Under the pieces are notes generated by a model. The model worked only from the letters and a program-made list of their open reading frames with translations. It did not search any database and was not told the origin of the DNA. Shown one piece after another: positions 50,426-59,165 of a DNA stretch of 64,000 nt. Source of the stretch: Streptomyces marianii (lineage in GTDB: Bacteria; Actinomycetota; Actinomycetes; Streptomycetales; Streptomycetaceae); assembly GCF_005795905.1 (NCBI RefSeq), contig NZ_VAWE01000002.1:1-64000 (forward strand), read 5' to 3'. Both the position numbers and the translations under genes were made by a program. Positions within the stretch are counted from its first letter, which is position 1. Each line of letters opens with the position of its first letter.

Positions 50426-50538
50426 CCCATCAGCAGTGTGCAGGCCCGAGCCACTCGCCGGCCCCTGCACCACAAACGAGGTGCGGCCAGCCCACCCCGC
50501 CCGGCCGCACCTCCCGACCTCGCGAAAGGACATCTGCG

Positions 50539-50922
50539 TTGCGTCTTGCCGACCTGCCCGCGGGTGTGTACGTCATGACCGGCTCCGTCGTCACCGGCGT
50601 CGAGGCCCGCGAACTGCGGAAGGGCGACCTGCTCACCGTGAACGGCACCACGGTCACCGTGACCGGCACCGATCACCACGACCTTCCGGGGATGTCCCGC
50701 ATCCCCGTCAGCTACCGGCCGCACGACAGCGACATCCGCCGGGTGGAGCGGTGGAGCGTCCCGAGCGATACCCGCTTCACTCCGCTCCGGCTGCTGCGCG
50801 CCGACCGTGTGGAGTGCGGCCTGTGCGAGGCCGGAACCAACGTCCACGAAGTCCGGCTCGACCGCGTCACCGAAGGCTGGATCCAGTCCTGGGTGTGCAA
50901 CGCCCACCTCGAACTGTCCTGA
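50539..50922 (+). CDS. Small beta-rich protein, TTG start
   Basis: GAAAGGA eight bases upstream sets the TTG at 50539. It is a 127-residue protein: an N-terminal beta barrel-like part ([29 protein letters not shown]) and a [13 protein letters not shown] pair near residue 95, with a third cysteine near the end (VCNAHLE). It lies just upstream of the ligase gene in the same operon. Confidence 0.65.
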   Translation: MRLADLPAGVYVMTGSVVTGVEARELRKGDLLTVNGTTVTVTGTDHHDLPGMSRIPVSYRPHDSDIRRVERWSVPSDTRFTPLRLLRADRVECGLCEAGTNVHEVRLDRVTEGWIQSWVCNAHLELS

Positions 50923-50974
50923 CCCCCGCCACGCCCCACCGCCGATTGTCAGACCCCCACGAAAGGATCACCGC

Positions 50975-53035
50975 ATGACGACTGCTGCACCCGCCACCTC
51001 CCTGACCGACCGCGCTGCCTACAACGAGGCGGTCGACCAGGCCCTCGCCGCCAGCGCCGCGTACTACGGAGACGGGGACACCACCCTCGACGACGCCTCG
51101 TACGACGCCCTCGGCCGGGGAATCGCCGCCTACGAGCGCGAGCACCCCGACCACAAGCGGGCCGACTCCCCCACCGGCAAGGTCGGCGGAGGCGTGGCCC
51201 CTGTCGGCGATGTCCCGCACACCGTGCCCATGCTCAGCCTCGACAACGTCTTCGACGCGACCGGCCTGGAAAAGTGGGGCGCGTCGCTGGCCCGCCGGAC
51301 CGGCGGCCCGGTCACCGGCGGCTACGCGGTCGAGCCGAAGCTGGACGGGGCCGCCATCGCGGCCCGGTACCGTGACGGCCACCTCGTGCAGCTGGTCGGC
51401 CGCGGCGACGGCACCTACGGCGAGGACCTCTCGCACGCGATCGGAACGATCGTCGGGCTGCCCGTCCAGCTGCCCGTTCCCGCGACCGTGGAGATCCGCG
51501 GAGAGGTCCTGCTGACGAGCGAACAGTTCCGGACGGCGAACGAGATCCGCGCCGCGCACAACGCGAAGACGTTCTCCAATCCGCGCAACGGCACCGCGGG
51601 CACGCTGCGCGCGAAGGACCGTCCGTACGTGATCGCCACGACGTTCTTCGCCTACGGCGCGGTGGGCCTCGACGAGGTCGCCTTCCTGCACGGTGACACG
51701 CATGAGGCCGTCATGGCCCAGGTCGCCGCGCTCGGCGTGCAGACCACCAGCAGCACCGAGGTCGGCCTCAAGGTGTGCGCCACCCTGGGCGAGGCGCAGG
51801 CCCGCGTCGAGGAGATCCAGAAGCTGCGCGCCGAGCTTCCGTTCGGTATCGACGGCGTCGTCATCAAGGCCAACAGCTTCGCCGAGCAGCAGGCGGCCGG
51901 GTTCGCCACGCGCCACCCCCACTGGGCGATCGCCTACAAGCTCGCGGCCGTCGAGGCGCAGACCCGGCTGCTGGCCGTGGAGTGGAACGTCGGCCGCACC
52001 GGCATCATCGCCCCGCGGGCCGTGCTGGAACCGGTCGAGGTCGACGGGAGCACCGTCACCTACGCCACCCTGCATAATCCCGCGTTCATCCGCGACAGCG
52101 GGTTGATGATCAACGACACCGTGAAGGTCTGGAAGGCCGGCGACATCATCCCCCGGATCGAATCACCCGTGACCGCGCTGCGCACGGGCGCGGAGAGCGA
52201 CATCGTCTTCCCCGAGGCCTGCCCGAAGTGCGGCGGCGGCATCGACAAGTCGGGCGAACGGTGGGAGTGCGCGGGCGGCGTGAACGGCAGCTGCGGCCTG
52301 CTGCCGTCGCTGAAGTACGCCGTCGGCCGCGACCAGCTCGACATTGAGGGCCTGGGCGTGACCTACCTGGAGGCGCTGGTCGACAAGGGACTGGTCAACG
52401 ACCTGGGGGACCTGTTCTTCCTGGACCGCGACCAGCTCGCGGAGGCGACCGGGAGCGAGAAGCGCGCCGACTCCCTGCTGGCTCAGTTCGACAAGGCCCG
52501 GAAGCAGCCCCTGAACCGGGTCTTCTGCGCCCTGGGCATCGTGCGGACCGGCCGCACTCTCTCCCGTGAGATCGCCCGCCACTTCGGCACCATGGCCAAG
52601 ATCCGTGCCGCCGACCCCGAGGCGCTCGCCGCGGTCAACAAGCTCCCTGGCGCGAATGCCCCCAAGATCGCCGCGCACATCGCCGCGATGGGCCCGGTCA
52701 TCGACAAGCTCGTCGCGGCCGGGGTCAACATGGGCGAGGACGACGGCGCTGCCACCGCCGAGAGCGGCAGCAGCGCGAGCAGCAAGCCGCTGGCGGGCGA
52801 GGTGGTCGTCGTCACGGGCGGGATGCACGGGCCGCTGGAGGGGCGCAACCGCAACCAGATGAACGAGCTGATCGAGAATGCGGGGGGCACGGCCTCCAGC
52901 AGCGTCTCGAAGAAGACGACGATCCTGGTCGCGGGCGAGGGCGCCGGGTCCAAGCTCGCCAAGGCCGAACAGCTCGGCACGAAGATCCTCAGCGAGCAGG
53001 AGTTCGCCGCCCTGATCGCCGACCACCTCGGCTGA
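50975..53035 (+). CDS. ligA: NAD-dependent DNA ligase
   Basis: This is a complete 686-residue LigA, the normal length. It starts at ATG 50975 after AAAGGA. Domain Ia (DDASYDAL ... [13 protein letters not shown]) is followed by the adenylation motif [10 protein letters not shown] with K122. [22 protein letters not shown] and [12 protein letters not shown] are the nucleotidyltransferase motifs. An OB domain, a four-cysteine zinc finger (C416, C419, C432, C440), helix-hairpin-helix repeats and a C-terminal BRCT domain (from about residue 608) complete it. It seals nicks in duplex DNA using NAD+. A full second copy on an accessory replicon suggests its own replication or repair. Confidence 0.95.
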   Translation: MTTAAPATSLTDRAAYNEAVDQALAASAAYYGDGDTTLDDASYDALGRGIAAYEREHPDHKRADSPTGKVGGGVAPVGDVPHTVPMLSLDNVFDATGLEKWGASLARRTGGPVTGGYAVEPKLDGAAIAARYRDGHLVQLVGRGDGTYGEDLSHAIGTIVGLPVQLPVPATVEIRGEVLLTSEQFRTANEIRAAHNAKTFSNPRNGTAGTLRAKDRPYVIATTFFAYGAVGLDEVAFLHGDTHEAVMAQVAALGVQTTSSTEVGLKVCATLGEAQARVEEIQKLRAELPFGIDGVVIKANSFAEQQAAGFATRHPHWAIAYKLAAVEAQTRLLAVEWNVGRTGIIAPRAVLEPVEVDGSTVTYATLHNPAFIRDSGLMINDTVKVWKAGDIIPRIESPVTALRTGAESDIVFPEACPKCGGGIDKSGERWECAGGVNGSCGLLPSLKYAVGRDQLDIEGLGVTYLEALVDKGLVNDLGDLFFLDRDQLAEATGSEKRADSLLAQFDKARKQPLNRVFCALGIVRTGRTLSREIARHFGTMAKIRAADPEALAAVNKLPGANAPKIAAHIAAMGPVIDKLVAAGVNMGEDDGAATAESGSSASSKPLAGEVVVVTGGMHGPLEGRNRNQMNELIENAGGTASSSVSKKTTILVAGEGAGSKLAKAEQLGTKILSEQEFAALIADHLG

Positions 53036-53047
53036 ATCGCATCACCC

Positions 53048-53087
53048 GCAGGAGGCGGGGCGGCTCACCGGCCGCCCCGCCTCCTGC
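53048..53087 (+). terminator. Strong terminator after DNA ligase
   Basis: A perfect 17-bp stem (53048-53064 with 53071-53087), loop TCACCG, ends the operon. It is among the strongest hairpins in the window. Confidence 0.8.
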
Positions 53088-53144
53088 TGCGTGCACGCCC
53101 CTGCACGCGCTCTCCTGCAAGTCGGCGCCTGCGAGGGGAGCGGC

Positions 53145-53156
53145 CTCTGTCCACAG
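53145..53156 (+). promoter_or_regulatory. CTCTGTCCACAG box upstream of effector 1
   Basis: The exact 12-mer recurs at 54679-54690 and 56209-56220, each 60-80 bases before a gene starting with a CRSxxxGGRRC motif. It has a CTGT/ACAG dyad. A shared operator or promoter element is likely. Confidence 0.6.
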
Positions 53157-53218
53157 GGCTGCCGTTCCAGCCTGCTGCGTGAACGGCCAGGCAATTGGCC
53201 CGAAGCAGGGGAGCAGAC

Positions 53219-54037
53219 GTGTGCAGATCACTCGCCCAGGGCGGCCGGCGCTGCCGGGGGAGCAGTCTCGCGGTGCGGCGCGCCCGGTACGCCACGGTCA
53301 CCTCCGCCGCGGCGAAGTCGTACCGGCAGGCCCTCGACGACGGCAGCATCGACTACGGCGGTGCTGCCTGGCGTGCGCACGAGCGCGCCCAGTCCAGCGC
53401 CGACCGCGCCCGTGCGGCCGCCGCGGTCGGCGACCACGAGGCTGCCGAGCGTGCCGCGCTCGACGCCAAGAACCAGATGAACCACGCGGCGTACCTGGCC
53501 CGGTACGACTCGCAGGGGCGGGTGGCCCGGGCCGCTGAGGCGCGGCGTACGGCCAAGCAAGTGGACAAGGCACTGGCCGGCGCCAACCCGAAGTATCAGC
53601 AAGGGGTGCGTGCGTACTCGCACAACTGCACCCATGTCTCTCAGGCCTATGAGCTGCGTCGGCGTGGGCTGGACGTCGAAGCGGCGCCCGACACGACGGG
53701 TGGGCGTACCTATGTGGAGTACAGCGAGCCGTGGGGCGGCTGGCAGAAGTTCACTCACTGCGAGGCGTCAGCGGATGTCGGGCGGGCGCAGGTGGAGCGG
53801 GCGTTCGCCGAGCCCGGGTCGCGTGGGATCGTCAGGGTGCGCTGGAAGAACGGTGGTGGGCACGCCTTCAACGTCGAGAACGTCGGTGGCAAGGTCCGCT
53901 TCATCGACGCGCAGCCGACACCACCGGTGACCGATGCTTCGCACTACTTCTCGCTCGCCACGGAGTCCGGGTTCCTGCGGCTCGACGACAAGCCCACCCC
54001 GTCGAAGAAGGCTCTCGCGTCGTTCATCGCGGACTGA
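53219..54037 (+). CDS. Papain-fold (Tox-PL) deamidase-like toxin with CRS/GGRRC tag
   Basis: This 272-residue protein starts at GTG 53219 with AGGGGAG upstream. Residues 2-12 are CRSLAQGGRRC. The C-terminal domain matches Tox-PL / toxin glutamine deamidase families: SHNCTHVSQAYELRRRGLDVEA with nucleophile C137, GGGHAFNVEN with H215, FIDAQ with D230. Such domains deamidate or cleave host proteins in polymorphic toxins. Between tag and toxin is a helical, alanine-rich linker. There is no signal peptide. The gene at 54119 is a candidate immunity gene. The N-terminal tag recurs in the next two effectors. Confidence 0.75.
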   Translation: MCRSLAQGGRRCRGSSLAVRRARYATVTSAAAKSYRQALDDGSIDYGGAAWRAHERAQSSADRARAAAAVGDHEAAERAALDAKNQMNHAAYLARYDSQGRVARAAEARRTAKQVDKALAGANPKYQQGVRAYSHNCTHVSQAYELRRRGLDVEAAPDTTGGRTYVEYSEPWGGWQKFTHCEASADVGRAQVERAFAEPGSRGIVRVRWKNGGGHAFNVENVGGKVRFIDAQPTPPVTDASHYFSLATESGFLRLDDKPTPSKKALASFIAD

Positions 54038-54058
54038 GCGAGCGAGCAACACACCCGC

Positions 54059-54087
54059 TTGACATTTATAACCTACTCGCGTACATT
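54059..54087 (+). promoter_or_regulatory. Promoter of the putative immunity gene
   Basis: -35 TTGACA (54059-54064), 17-bp spacer, -10 TACATT (54082-54087), followed by AGAG. Close to the sigma-70 consensus, it gives the 54119 gene expression independent of the toxin. Confidence 0.85.
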
Positions 54088-54118
54088 AGAGTTAAGATAC
54101 CGAGGAACGGATACTGCC

Positions 54119-54412
54119 ATGGCGATCACGTACGAGCAGGCACGCGACCGCGTAGTCGCGGAGCTTCAGCCCACCTGGACGAACGGCACGTTCTGCATCG
54201 ACGACCGGACGATCGTCGAGAACGACGACATGTACGTCTTCGAGGTCGGCGCGCGGGAGTACCTGAAGGACCGCGACCCTGCCTTCGAGATCGTGGGCGG
54301 CGTCACCGTGGTCTTCAAGGAGGACGGCCGCGTCGACAGCCTCCCGTCTGTGCAGGTGGCGACCGATCAGTCCATCCAGCGGCGCCCCAACCCCCGCCCC
54401 ACCTTCGGCTGA
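54119..54412 (+). CDS. Imm35/YrhB-like putative immunity protein
   Basis: This 97-residue protein starts at ATG 54119. The order ITYEQARDRVVAELQPTWTNGTFCIDD, then YVFEVGAREYLKDRDPAF, then GGVTVVFKEDGRVDSLPSV fits the short Imm35/YrhB-type immunity fold: helix, strands with an aromatic motif, and a final vDrxdGxv-like turn. It lies 81 bases after the papain-fold toxin and has its own strong promoter, as expected for an antidote. The assignment is from pattern memory, so moderate. Confidence 0.5.
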   Translation: MAITYEQARDRVVAELQPTWTNGTFCIDDRTIVENDDMYVFEVGAREYLKDRDPAFEIVGGVTVVFKEDGRVDSLPSVQVATDQSIQRRPNPRPTFG

Positions 54413-54615
54413 TCCCGGCGGCGGCCGGGCAGGGCCGGAGCCCGCACATCGGCGGCTCGCTCATCGCCGGTCCGGGGCCGGCCGCCGCTGCACCGGAGGG
54501 TTCTGCCTCAGTTCTCGCGCACTCCGCGGCAACGAGCCCACCAACAACGTAGGACCGACTGAGCCCGGGCGCCGTACGTGTCAGCGGGCGGCGGAACAAC
54601 TTTCAACCTCACCCT

Positions 54616-54646
54616 GAGCCGGGGCGGCGTCATGCCGCCTCGGCTC
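54616..54646 (+). terminator. Terminator hairpin
   Basis: A 13-bp stem with one G-U pair (54616-54628 with 54634-54646) after the immunity gene. The rest of 54413-54760 holds only the CTCTGTCCACAG box at 54679-54690. Confidence 0.6.
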
Positions 54647-54678
54647 ACTGCATGCGCCGCCCCGCCCGCTCCGGCGTC

Positions 54679-54690
54679 CTCTGTCCACAG
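54679..54690 (+). promoter_or_regulatory. CTCTGTCCACAG box upstream of effector 2
   Basis: Second exact copy of the 12-mer, 70 bases before GTG 54761. Confidence 0.6.
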
Positions 54691-54760
54691 CTCCTCCCCC
54701 GCAAGATCGCGTGATCACTCGGACGAGTAATCGCGCGAGAGGCAGCGGAGGGGAGCGGAC

Positions 54761-56113
54761 GTGTGCAGGTCCATAGCGAAGGGGGGACGGCGGTGCACGT
54801 CCTCGCAGCCGGCCATGCGGTCGGCACGACGGGCCGCCTCCGCCCAGTTGGGCAAGGCCGTCGCCGAGGCCGGCGACCAGGACGCGCAGGAAGCGTTCGC
54901 CAACGCTCAGGCATGGGCGGCGCGGACCAAGGAAGCTCTGGAGTCAGGTGACGACGACCGGGCGCGGATGTACGCGGTCAACGCGAAGAAGTGCGCGGCC
55001 GCGGCCCGCGCCTACATCCGCGGGAGGCAGCCGAAGAAGCCCTATCCGGATGCCGATGATCCTGCGGCGCTGGCCGAGACGCCGCCCCCGCCTCCGCCGG
55101 AGCAGACCCGTGCGGCGCGAGCTCTGGCCGGAGCCGTCGGCGTCGGCGGACGGGCAAGGGTGCTGCCCCCTCGGGAGGACGGCGGGCAGACGAGTGCCTG
55201 GAACGACCAGGGCTTCGGTGGGGCCGCCACCATCTACCCGGGCGAGGGGGACGACCCTCCGTACGCGAGAGTCGTCTTCAGCCGCCTCGACCGCGACCGC
55301 TACCAGGCGCTGGCCAATTCGCCCTGGCCCTACCGGACCGAGGACGGCCAGGTCGTCTACGACCGCGTTCCCGTCGATCACGCCGAGCAGATCATCCACG
55401 CGGCCGCCTCCCGCCGCGTGGCCAAGCCCTGGGAACGGCACGGCCTGAGCGATGAGGGGTACCGGGATGGCCTCGACGAGGTGACGGCCGGTCGCCTGGT
55501 GCCGGAGTCGCAAGCGTGGGCGTCCAACCTTGACGAGAACCAGCGCCAGTGGGTCACGACGTACACCGGTCATTCATACAGCGAGATCAACGAGCACCTC
55601 TACAAGGGCCGGGACCTGGACCAGCCGGCCGAGGACATGCACACGCCGATGCGGGTCGTGACGGGCCACATCGACTCGGCGATCGCGGCCGCCGGCGAGT
55701 CCGAGCAGGCACACCGGTGCTTCCGCGGGTACACCCCGCCGCTCGAGGTCCGCAGGGAGAACCGGGTCGCGTCCTGGGCCCGGGAGAACTTCGTCGTCGG
55801 CGGCCGCTACCGGGACGACTCCTACATGTCGGTGTCCCACTGCCCGGAGGTGGCTGCCGGCTTCGCCGACCGCTACTGGGAGGACGACGACGGGGAGTTC
55901 GGCAACGCCGACCACGGCGTCGTCTTCGAGACGGTCTCACGACGCGGTGCCGCCGTCGCGCACATCTCCGCCTTCGGCAACGCCGAGCGGGAGCGGCTCA
56001 TGCCTCGGGGCTCTGAGTTCGTCGTGGTCGGGGTGCACGAGAACGTGAACGTGGCCGGCAAGCCGTGTGTGGTCGTGCAGTTGGCCGACGTGAACGAGTC
56101 CAAGCGGTACTGA
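54761..56113 (+). CDS. R-S-E class ADP-ribosyltransferase with CRS/GGRRC tag (effector 2)
   Basis: This 450-residue protein starts at GTG 54761. The tag is CRSIAKGGRRC. A helical linker and a central domain (TIYPGEGDDPPYARVVFSRLDRDRYQALA ... VVYDRVPVDHAEQIIHA) follow. The C-terminal domain has the R-S-E triad of arginine-type mono-ADP-ribosyltransferases: YTGHSYSEINEHLY helix, R322 in HRCFRGYT, S357-V-S359 in SYMSVSHCPEVA, and E409-R-E411 in NAERERLMPRGSEF. It would transfer ADP-ribose from NAD+ to a protein. There is no secretion signal, so it is likely delivered with DNA or acts on the host from within. Confidence 0.8.
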   Translation: MCRSIAKGGRRCTSSQPAMRSARRAASAQLGKAVAEAGDQDAQEAFANAQAWAARTKEALESGDDDRARMYAVNAKKCAAAARAYIRGRQPKKPYPDADDPAALAETPPPPPPEQTRAARALAGAVGVGGRARVLPPREDGGQTSAWNDQGFGGAATIYPGEGDDPPYARVVFSRLDRDRYQALANSPWPYRTEDGQVVYDRVPVDHAEQIIHAAASRRVAKPWERHGLSDEGYRDGLDEVTAGRLVPESQAWASNLDENQRQWVTTYTGHSYSEINEHLYKGRDLDQPAEDMHTPMRVVTGHIDSAIAAAGESEQAHRCFRGYTPPLEVRRENRVASWARENFVVGGRYRDDSYMSVSHCPEVAAGFADRYWEDDDGEFGNADHGVVFETVSRRGAAVAHISAFGNAERERLMPRGSEFVVVGVHENVNVAGKPCVVVQLADVNESKRY

Positions 56114-56208
56114 ACCCCGGCGCGAGCGGCCGGGGGCGCGGACAGCGAAAGTGCCGGCCCTCACGGCCGGTCCTTGTGCCCGCGCGCTCCCGGCGCCGAC
56201 CGGCCGGC

Positions 56209-56220
56209 CTCTGTCCACAG
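56209..56220 (+). promoter_or_regulatory. CTCTGTCCACAG box upstream of effector 3
   Basis: Third exact copy, 79 bases before GTG 56300. Confidence 0.6.
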
Positions 56221-56299
56221 GCCGGGCCGTTCAAGATCACTTTGCTGCCTGCCGGAGGCAGCCCCGCGGCTCGCGGGCGAGGAAGGGAGGGGACCTCAG

Positions 56300-57700
56300 G
56301 TGTGCAGGTCGCAATCGAAGGGCGGGCGCCGGTGCGGCTCGTCCCACCCGGCCGTGCGGGCCGCGCGCCGCGCCGCCTCGGCCCAGCTGCGCCAGGATGT
56401 CGCCGGGGCCGGCGCCGGACACCCTGCGCTCGGCGCGTACGCCACGGCGCAGATGTGGGAGGCCAAGACCCGTCAGGCTGTCGAGAACGGAGAGGACGAG
56501 CAGGCCAAGGTGTACGCGGAGAACGCGAAGCTGTCGGCGGCCGCGACGCGCACCATGCTGAGCGACCGCAAGCAGGCCCCCCGGTACCCCAACGCCGCCG
56601 ACCCTCGCGTCGCGTGGGCGATGCCCGCGCGCACGCCCGAGCCGCCCGAGGACGAGTGGGGCGCGGCGCAGATGCCGGAGTTTCCCGAGCATGTCCGTGC
56701 CGCCGACGCGTTCGCCCGGGCCAGCGGGGCGGGTGGAGCCGCCACCTTCGTGCCGCGCGCGGACGGCGGACAGACGGTGGCCTGGCGCGGAGAGGACTTC
56801 GCCGGCTCCGCGACCGTGTACCCGGCCGACGGGGATGAGCCGCCGCACGCCCGGGTCGTGTTCAACCGCCTCGACCAGGGCCGTTACCAGGCGCTGGCCG
56901 ACTCCCCCTGGCCGTACCGTGTCGAGAACGGGCAGGTCATCTACGACCGCGTCCCGGCCGACCACGCTGAGCAGATCATCGCCGCGGCGCGCAGCCGGCA
57001 GGCCGCCCGGCCGTGGGAGCGGCACGGCCTGGGCCGAGACCCGCACCGGGCCCAGCTCGATATGCAGCGGGCCGGCGCTCTCGTGCCGGAGTCCAAATCC
57101 TGGGCCGCCGGCCTCAGTCCCGAGCAGAACCACTGGGTCAGCACCTACACCGGCTCGCAGTACCAGCAGATCAACGCCCACCTCTACAACGGACGTGACC
57201 TCGACCAGCCGGCGGAGAAGATGGACACCCCGATGCGGGTGGTCACCGAGAACATCAACGCGGCGATCCGATCGGCAGGCGTGGCGGAGGTCCCTCACCG
57301 CACCTTCCGCGGGTTCACCCCGCCTCTGGAGGTCCGCAAGAACAACCGGGTCGCGCAGTGGGCGAGGGAGAACTTCCCGGCCGGCAGCCGGTACCACAGC
57401 CCGTCGTTCCTCTCCTCCTCCCACTGCCCGAACGTGGCAGCAGAAACGCACTTCGCCCAGACCTACTGGTCGGACGGCGGCCGCTCCGGCGAGGCCGACC
57501 ACGCCGTCGTGTTCGAGATGGTCTCCCGCCGGGGAGCCGCCCTGGCCCATGTGTCGCAGTACGGGAACGCGGAACGGGAGCGGCTGCATGAGAGCGGATC
57601 GAACTGGGTGTCCGTGGGCGTCCAGGAGAACGTGACGATCAACGGACGGAAGTGCGTCGTGGTCCAGCTCGTCGACATGCGCGAGGTTCACCGCCACTGA
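56300..57700 (+). CDS. R-S-E class ADP-ribosyltransferase with CRS/GGRRC tag (effector 3)
   Basis: This 466-residue protein starts at GTG 56300 after a GGAGG-like RBS. It is a full-length paralogue of the preceding gene: tag CRSQSKGGRRC, the same middle domain (DGGQTVAWRGEDFAGSATVYP, VIYDRVPADHAEQII), and triad R337 (RTFRGFT), S372-S-S374 (SFLSSSHCPNVA), E425-R-E427 (NAERERLHESGSNW). The PRG loop after the ExE of effector 2 is ESG here, so target choice may differ. All key residues are kept. Tandem duplication followed by divergence is evident. Confidence 0.8.
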   Translation: MCRSQSKGGRRCGSSHPAVRAARRAASAQLRQDVAGAGAGHPALGAYATAQMWEAKTRQAVENGEDEQAKVYAENAKLSAAATRTMLSDRKQAPRYPNAADPRVAWAMPARTPEPPEDEWGAAQMPEFPEHVRAADAFARASGAGGAATFVPRADGGQTVAWRGEDFAGSATVYPADGDEPPHARVVFNRLDQGRYQALADSPWPYRVENGQVIYDRVPADHAEQIIAAARSRQAARPWERHGLGRDPHRAQLDMQRAGALVPESKSWAAGLSPEQNHWVSTYTGSQYQQINAHLYNGRDLDQPAEKMDTPMRVVTENINAAIRSAGVAEVPHRTFRGFTPPLEVRKNNRVAQWARENFPAGSRYHSPSFLSSSHCPNVAAETHFAQTYWSDGGRSGEADHAVVFEMVSRRGAALAHVSQYGNAERERLHESGSNWVSVGVQENVTINGRKCVVVQLVDMREVHRH

Positions 57701-57718
57701 CCTACTTTTCCGAATCAC

Positions 57719-57747
57719 TTGACAGAGTTTAATAATTAGACTAGAGT
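57719..57747 (+). promoter_or_regulatory. Promoter of the 57801-58870 operon
   Basis: -35 TTGACA (57719-57724), 17-bp AT-rich spacer, -10 TAGAGT (57742-57747). Confidence 0.8.
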
Positions 57748-57800
57748 GGTTCCCAGAGTGAGGAGCATCCGAACCTCGCCACCATCCCTTGGAGGACGAC

Positions 57801-58118
57801 ATGACAGACCAGCGCAAGCCCAACCCCCGCGACTCGCGCATGGCGGACCAGCCCGTCCTGCGGCCGGTCGGTCCGCTCCCGAAGGTCGGTCCGCGGCCCA
57901 CCTTCGCCGAACTGGCGGCCCAGGCCGACGAGCGTGACTACCAGCCGCTCGCCGCTCACCTTGACGGCGACGCGCGCGCCGCGCTCGGGCTGCCGGCGGC
58001 GCCGCAGGCGGTGACGGTGGACCGCGAGCTCGCCGGCCGCGTCCGCGACTACTACTTCGAGCACCCCGCCAAGATCGCTCAGCTGCCCGACACAATCCGT
58101 GACCTGATCAACCTCTGA
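57801..58118 (+). CDS. Hypothetical protein, 105 residues
   Basis: ATG 57801 with GGAGG five bases upstream is chosen over an upstream TTG. It has a disordered proline-rich start, then a helical domain (TFAELAAQADERDYQPLAAHL ... RELAGRVRDYYFEHPAKIAQLPDTIRDLINL). It follows the two ADP-ribosyltransferases under a separate promoter, so it could be their antidote, but no immunity family is recognised. Confidence 0.6.
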   Translation: MTDQRKPNPRDSRMADQPVLRPVGPLPKVGPRPTFAELAAQADERDYQPLAAHLDGDARAALGLPAAPQAVTVDRELAGRVRDYYFEHPAKIAQLPDTIRDLINL

Positions 58119-58182
58119 ACCGCCGGCCATACCGGCTCGCCCTCAAGCAGGGACACATCTACCTGAAGGACGGCGCTTCCTC

Positions 58183-58485
58183 ATGACCAGTCCGATCAGC
58201 GCGCCTGATCTTCTCCGCGAAGTCCGACAGACCCTGGCAGCGGCCGGCCTGCGCCATGTGTCCGACGCCGAGGCGTGGATCAACTCGAGTGACGAGGTGC
58301 TCTGCAAGGTCACCGTCGCCCCTGACGAGCGCCCGGGGGCAGCCGCCGTCCCCGGACACCTGCTGCGTGCCCTTCGGGCAGGCGGGTACGCCCTGGCTGT
58401 AACCTGCGACAGCGCCGCCCCGGACGCCGCCTCACCGGAGGCCGCCCTCCATGCGGGCCACGCTGTTCGCCTCACCGCCGGCTGA
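58183..58485 (+). CDS. Hypothetical protein, 100 residues
   Basis: ATG 58183. It is a small alpha/beta protein: ISAPDLLREVRQTLAAAGLRHVSD helix, EVLCKVTVAPDE strand, LLRALRAGGYALAVTCDS. The fold could be ferredoxin-like. It is the second gene of the 57719 operon. Confidence 0.6.
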   Translation: MTSPISAPDLLREVRQTLAAAGLRHVSDAEAWINSSDEVLCKVTVAPDERPGAAAVPGHLLRALRAGGYALAVTCDSAAPDAASPEAALHAGHAVRLTAG

Positions 58486-58648
58486 CCGGACCACACCGGC
58501 CCCGAGCCCGGCTCTACGGTCAGCCGCAGCAGCCCGCTCCGTCACGCGCGACTGCTGGGCTGCCGCCGGCATGCCGGACTCGCGTCACCACGTACCCGGC
58601 GTCCATATCGGCCGTCGAGCACGGCCCATCCGGAAGGAACCCCGCGGC

Positions 58649-58870
58649 ATGCGGCACATGAAGCCGAACTTCGACCACTACACGACCAACCGGGACAAGG
58701 CCCAGGCGTACGCAGCCCAGGCGTCGTGGGAGAGCATCAGCTCCCGGCAGCGCGCCGAGTACATCGCGCTGGCGCGCCTGTACCTGGACCTCTCGATCCA
58801 GGACGCCGCCGGCAACACCGCCCCGACCGAAGACGCCGCGAAAGCCAGGAAGGCAGGGCGCGACACATGA
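58649..58870 (+). CDS. Hypothetical protein, 73 residues
   Basis: ATG 58649 follows AAGGAA. It is a helical, alanine-rich protein (NRDKAQAYAAQASWESISSRQRAEYIALARLYLDLSIQDAAG), of a type frequent as tiny ORFs on actinobacterial plasmids. It is the last gene of the 57719 operon. Confidence 0.6.
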   Translation: MRHMKPNFDHYTTNRDKAQAYAAQASWESISSRQRAEYIALARLYLDLSIQDAAGNTAPTEDAAKARKAGRDT

Positions 58871-58910
58871 CGCTCCGCCGGCGGCCCGGCCTTTGCGGCT
58901 CCACGTACAG

Positions 58911-59165
58911 TCAGCCTCCGGCCACCCAGCGGGCCATCGCCTCATAGGCGTCCAGGACCTTCCCGTCGTACGGGCCAACGCACTCACGCAGGGTGTCACC
59001 GAGCCGCTGGTACTGGCTTGCGGCGCCCCGCGGGTCGCCTCGCTGGCCGATCAGCTCGGCCAGATGCCTCCAGGCTTCGATGACCTGCGGGTGAGCGGGT
59101 CCGTACTGCTGTTGCAGGCTGTCGAGGTGGTCTCGGAGGACGGCTATGGGGTTCTCTGCGGTCAT
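58911..59165 (-). CDS. Short TPR-like protein
   Basis: This 84-residue protein is started at ATG 59165. Two TPR-type helix pairs are visible: LRDHLDSLQQQYGPAHPQVIEAWRHLAELIGQRGDP, then RGAASQYQRLGDTLRECVGPYDGKVLDAYEAMARW. Streptomyces has many larger TPR proteins with this GPxHPxVxxAxxxLA pattern. This one looks like a fragment lacking its effector domain. Confidence 0.6.
   Translation of the reverse strand: MTAENPIAVLRDHLDSLQQQYGPAHPQVIEAWRHLAELIGQRGDPRGAASQYQRLGDTLRECVGPYDGKVLDAYEAMARWVAGG

Noticed and set aside
51074..51084. Copy of GGGGACACCAC inside DNA ligase
   Set aside because: It encodes the conserved GDTTLDD stretch, so it is explained by coding constraint.
53219..57700. Phage MuF-type capsid-linked toxins
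   Set aside because: No portal, MuF or capsid domain occurs in the window, and the N-terminal tag does not resemble MuF. Virion packaging stays a hypothesis only.
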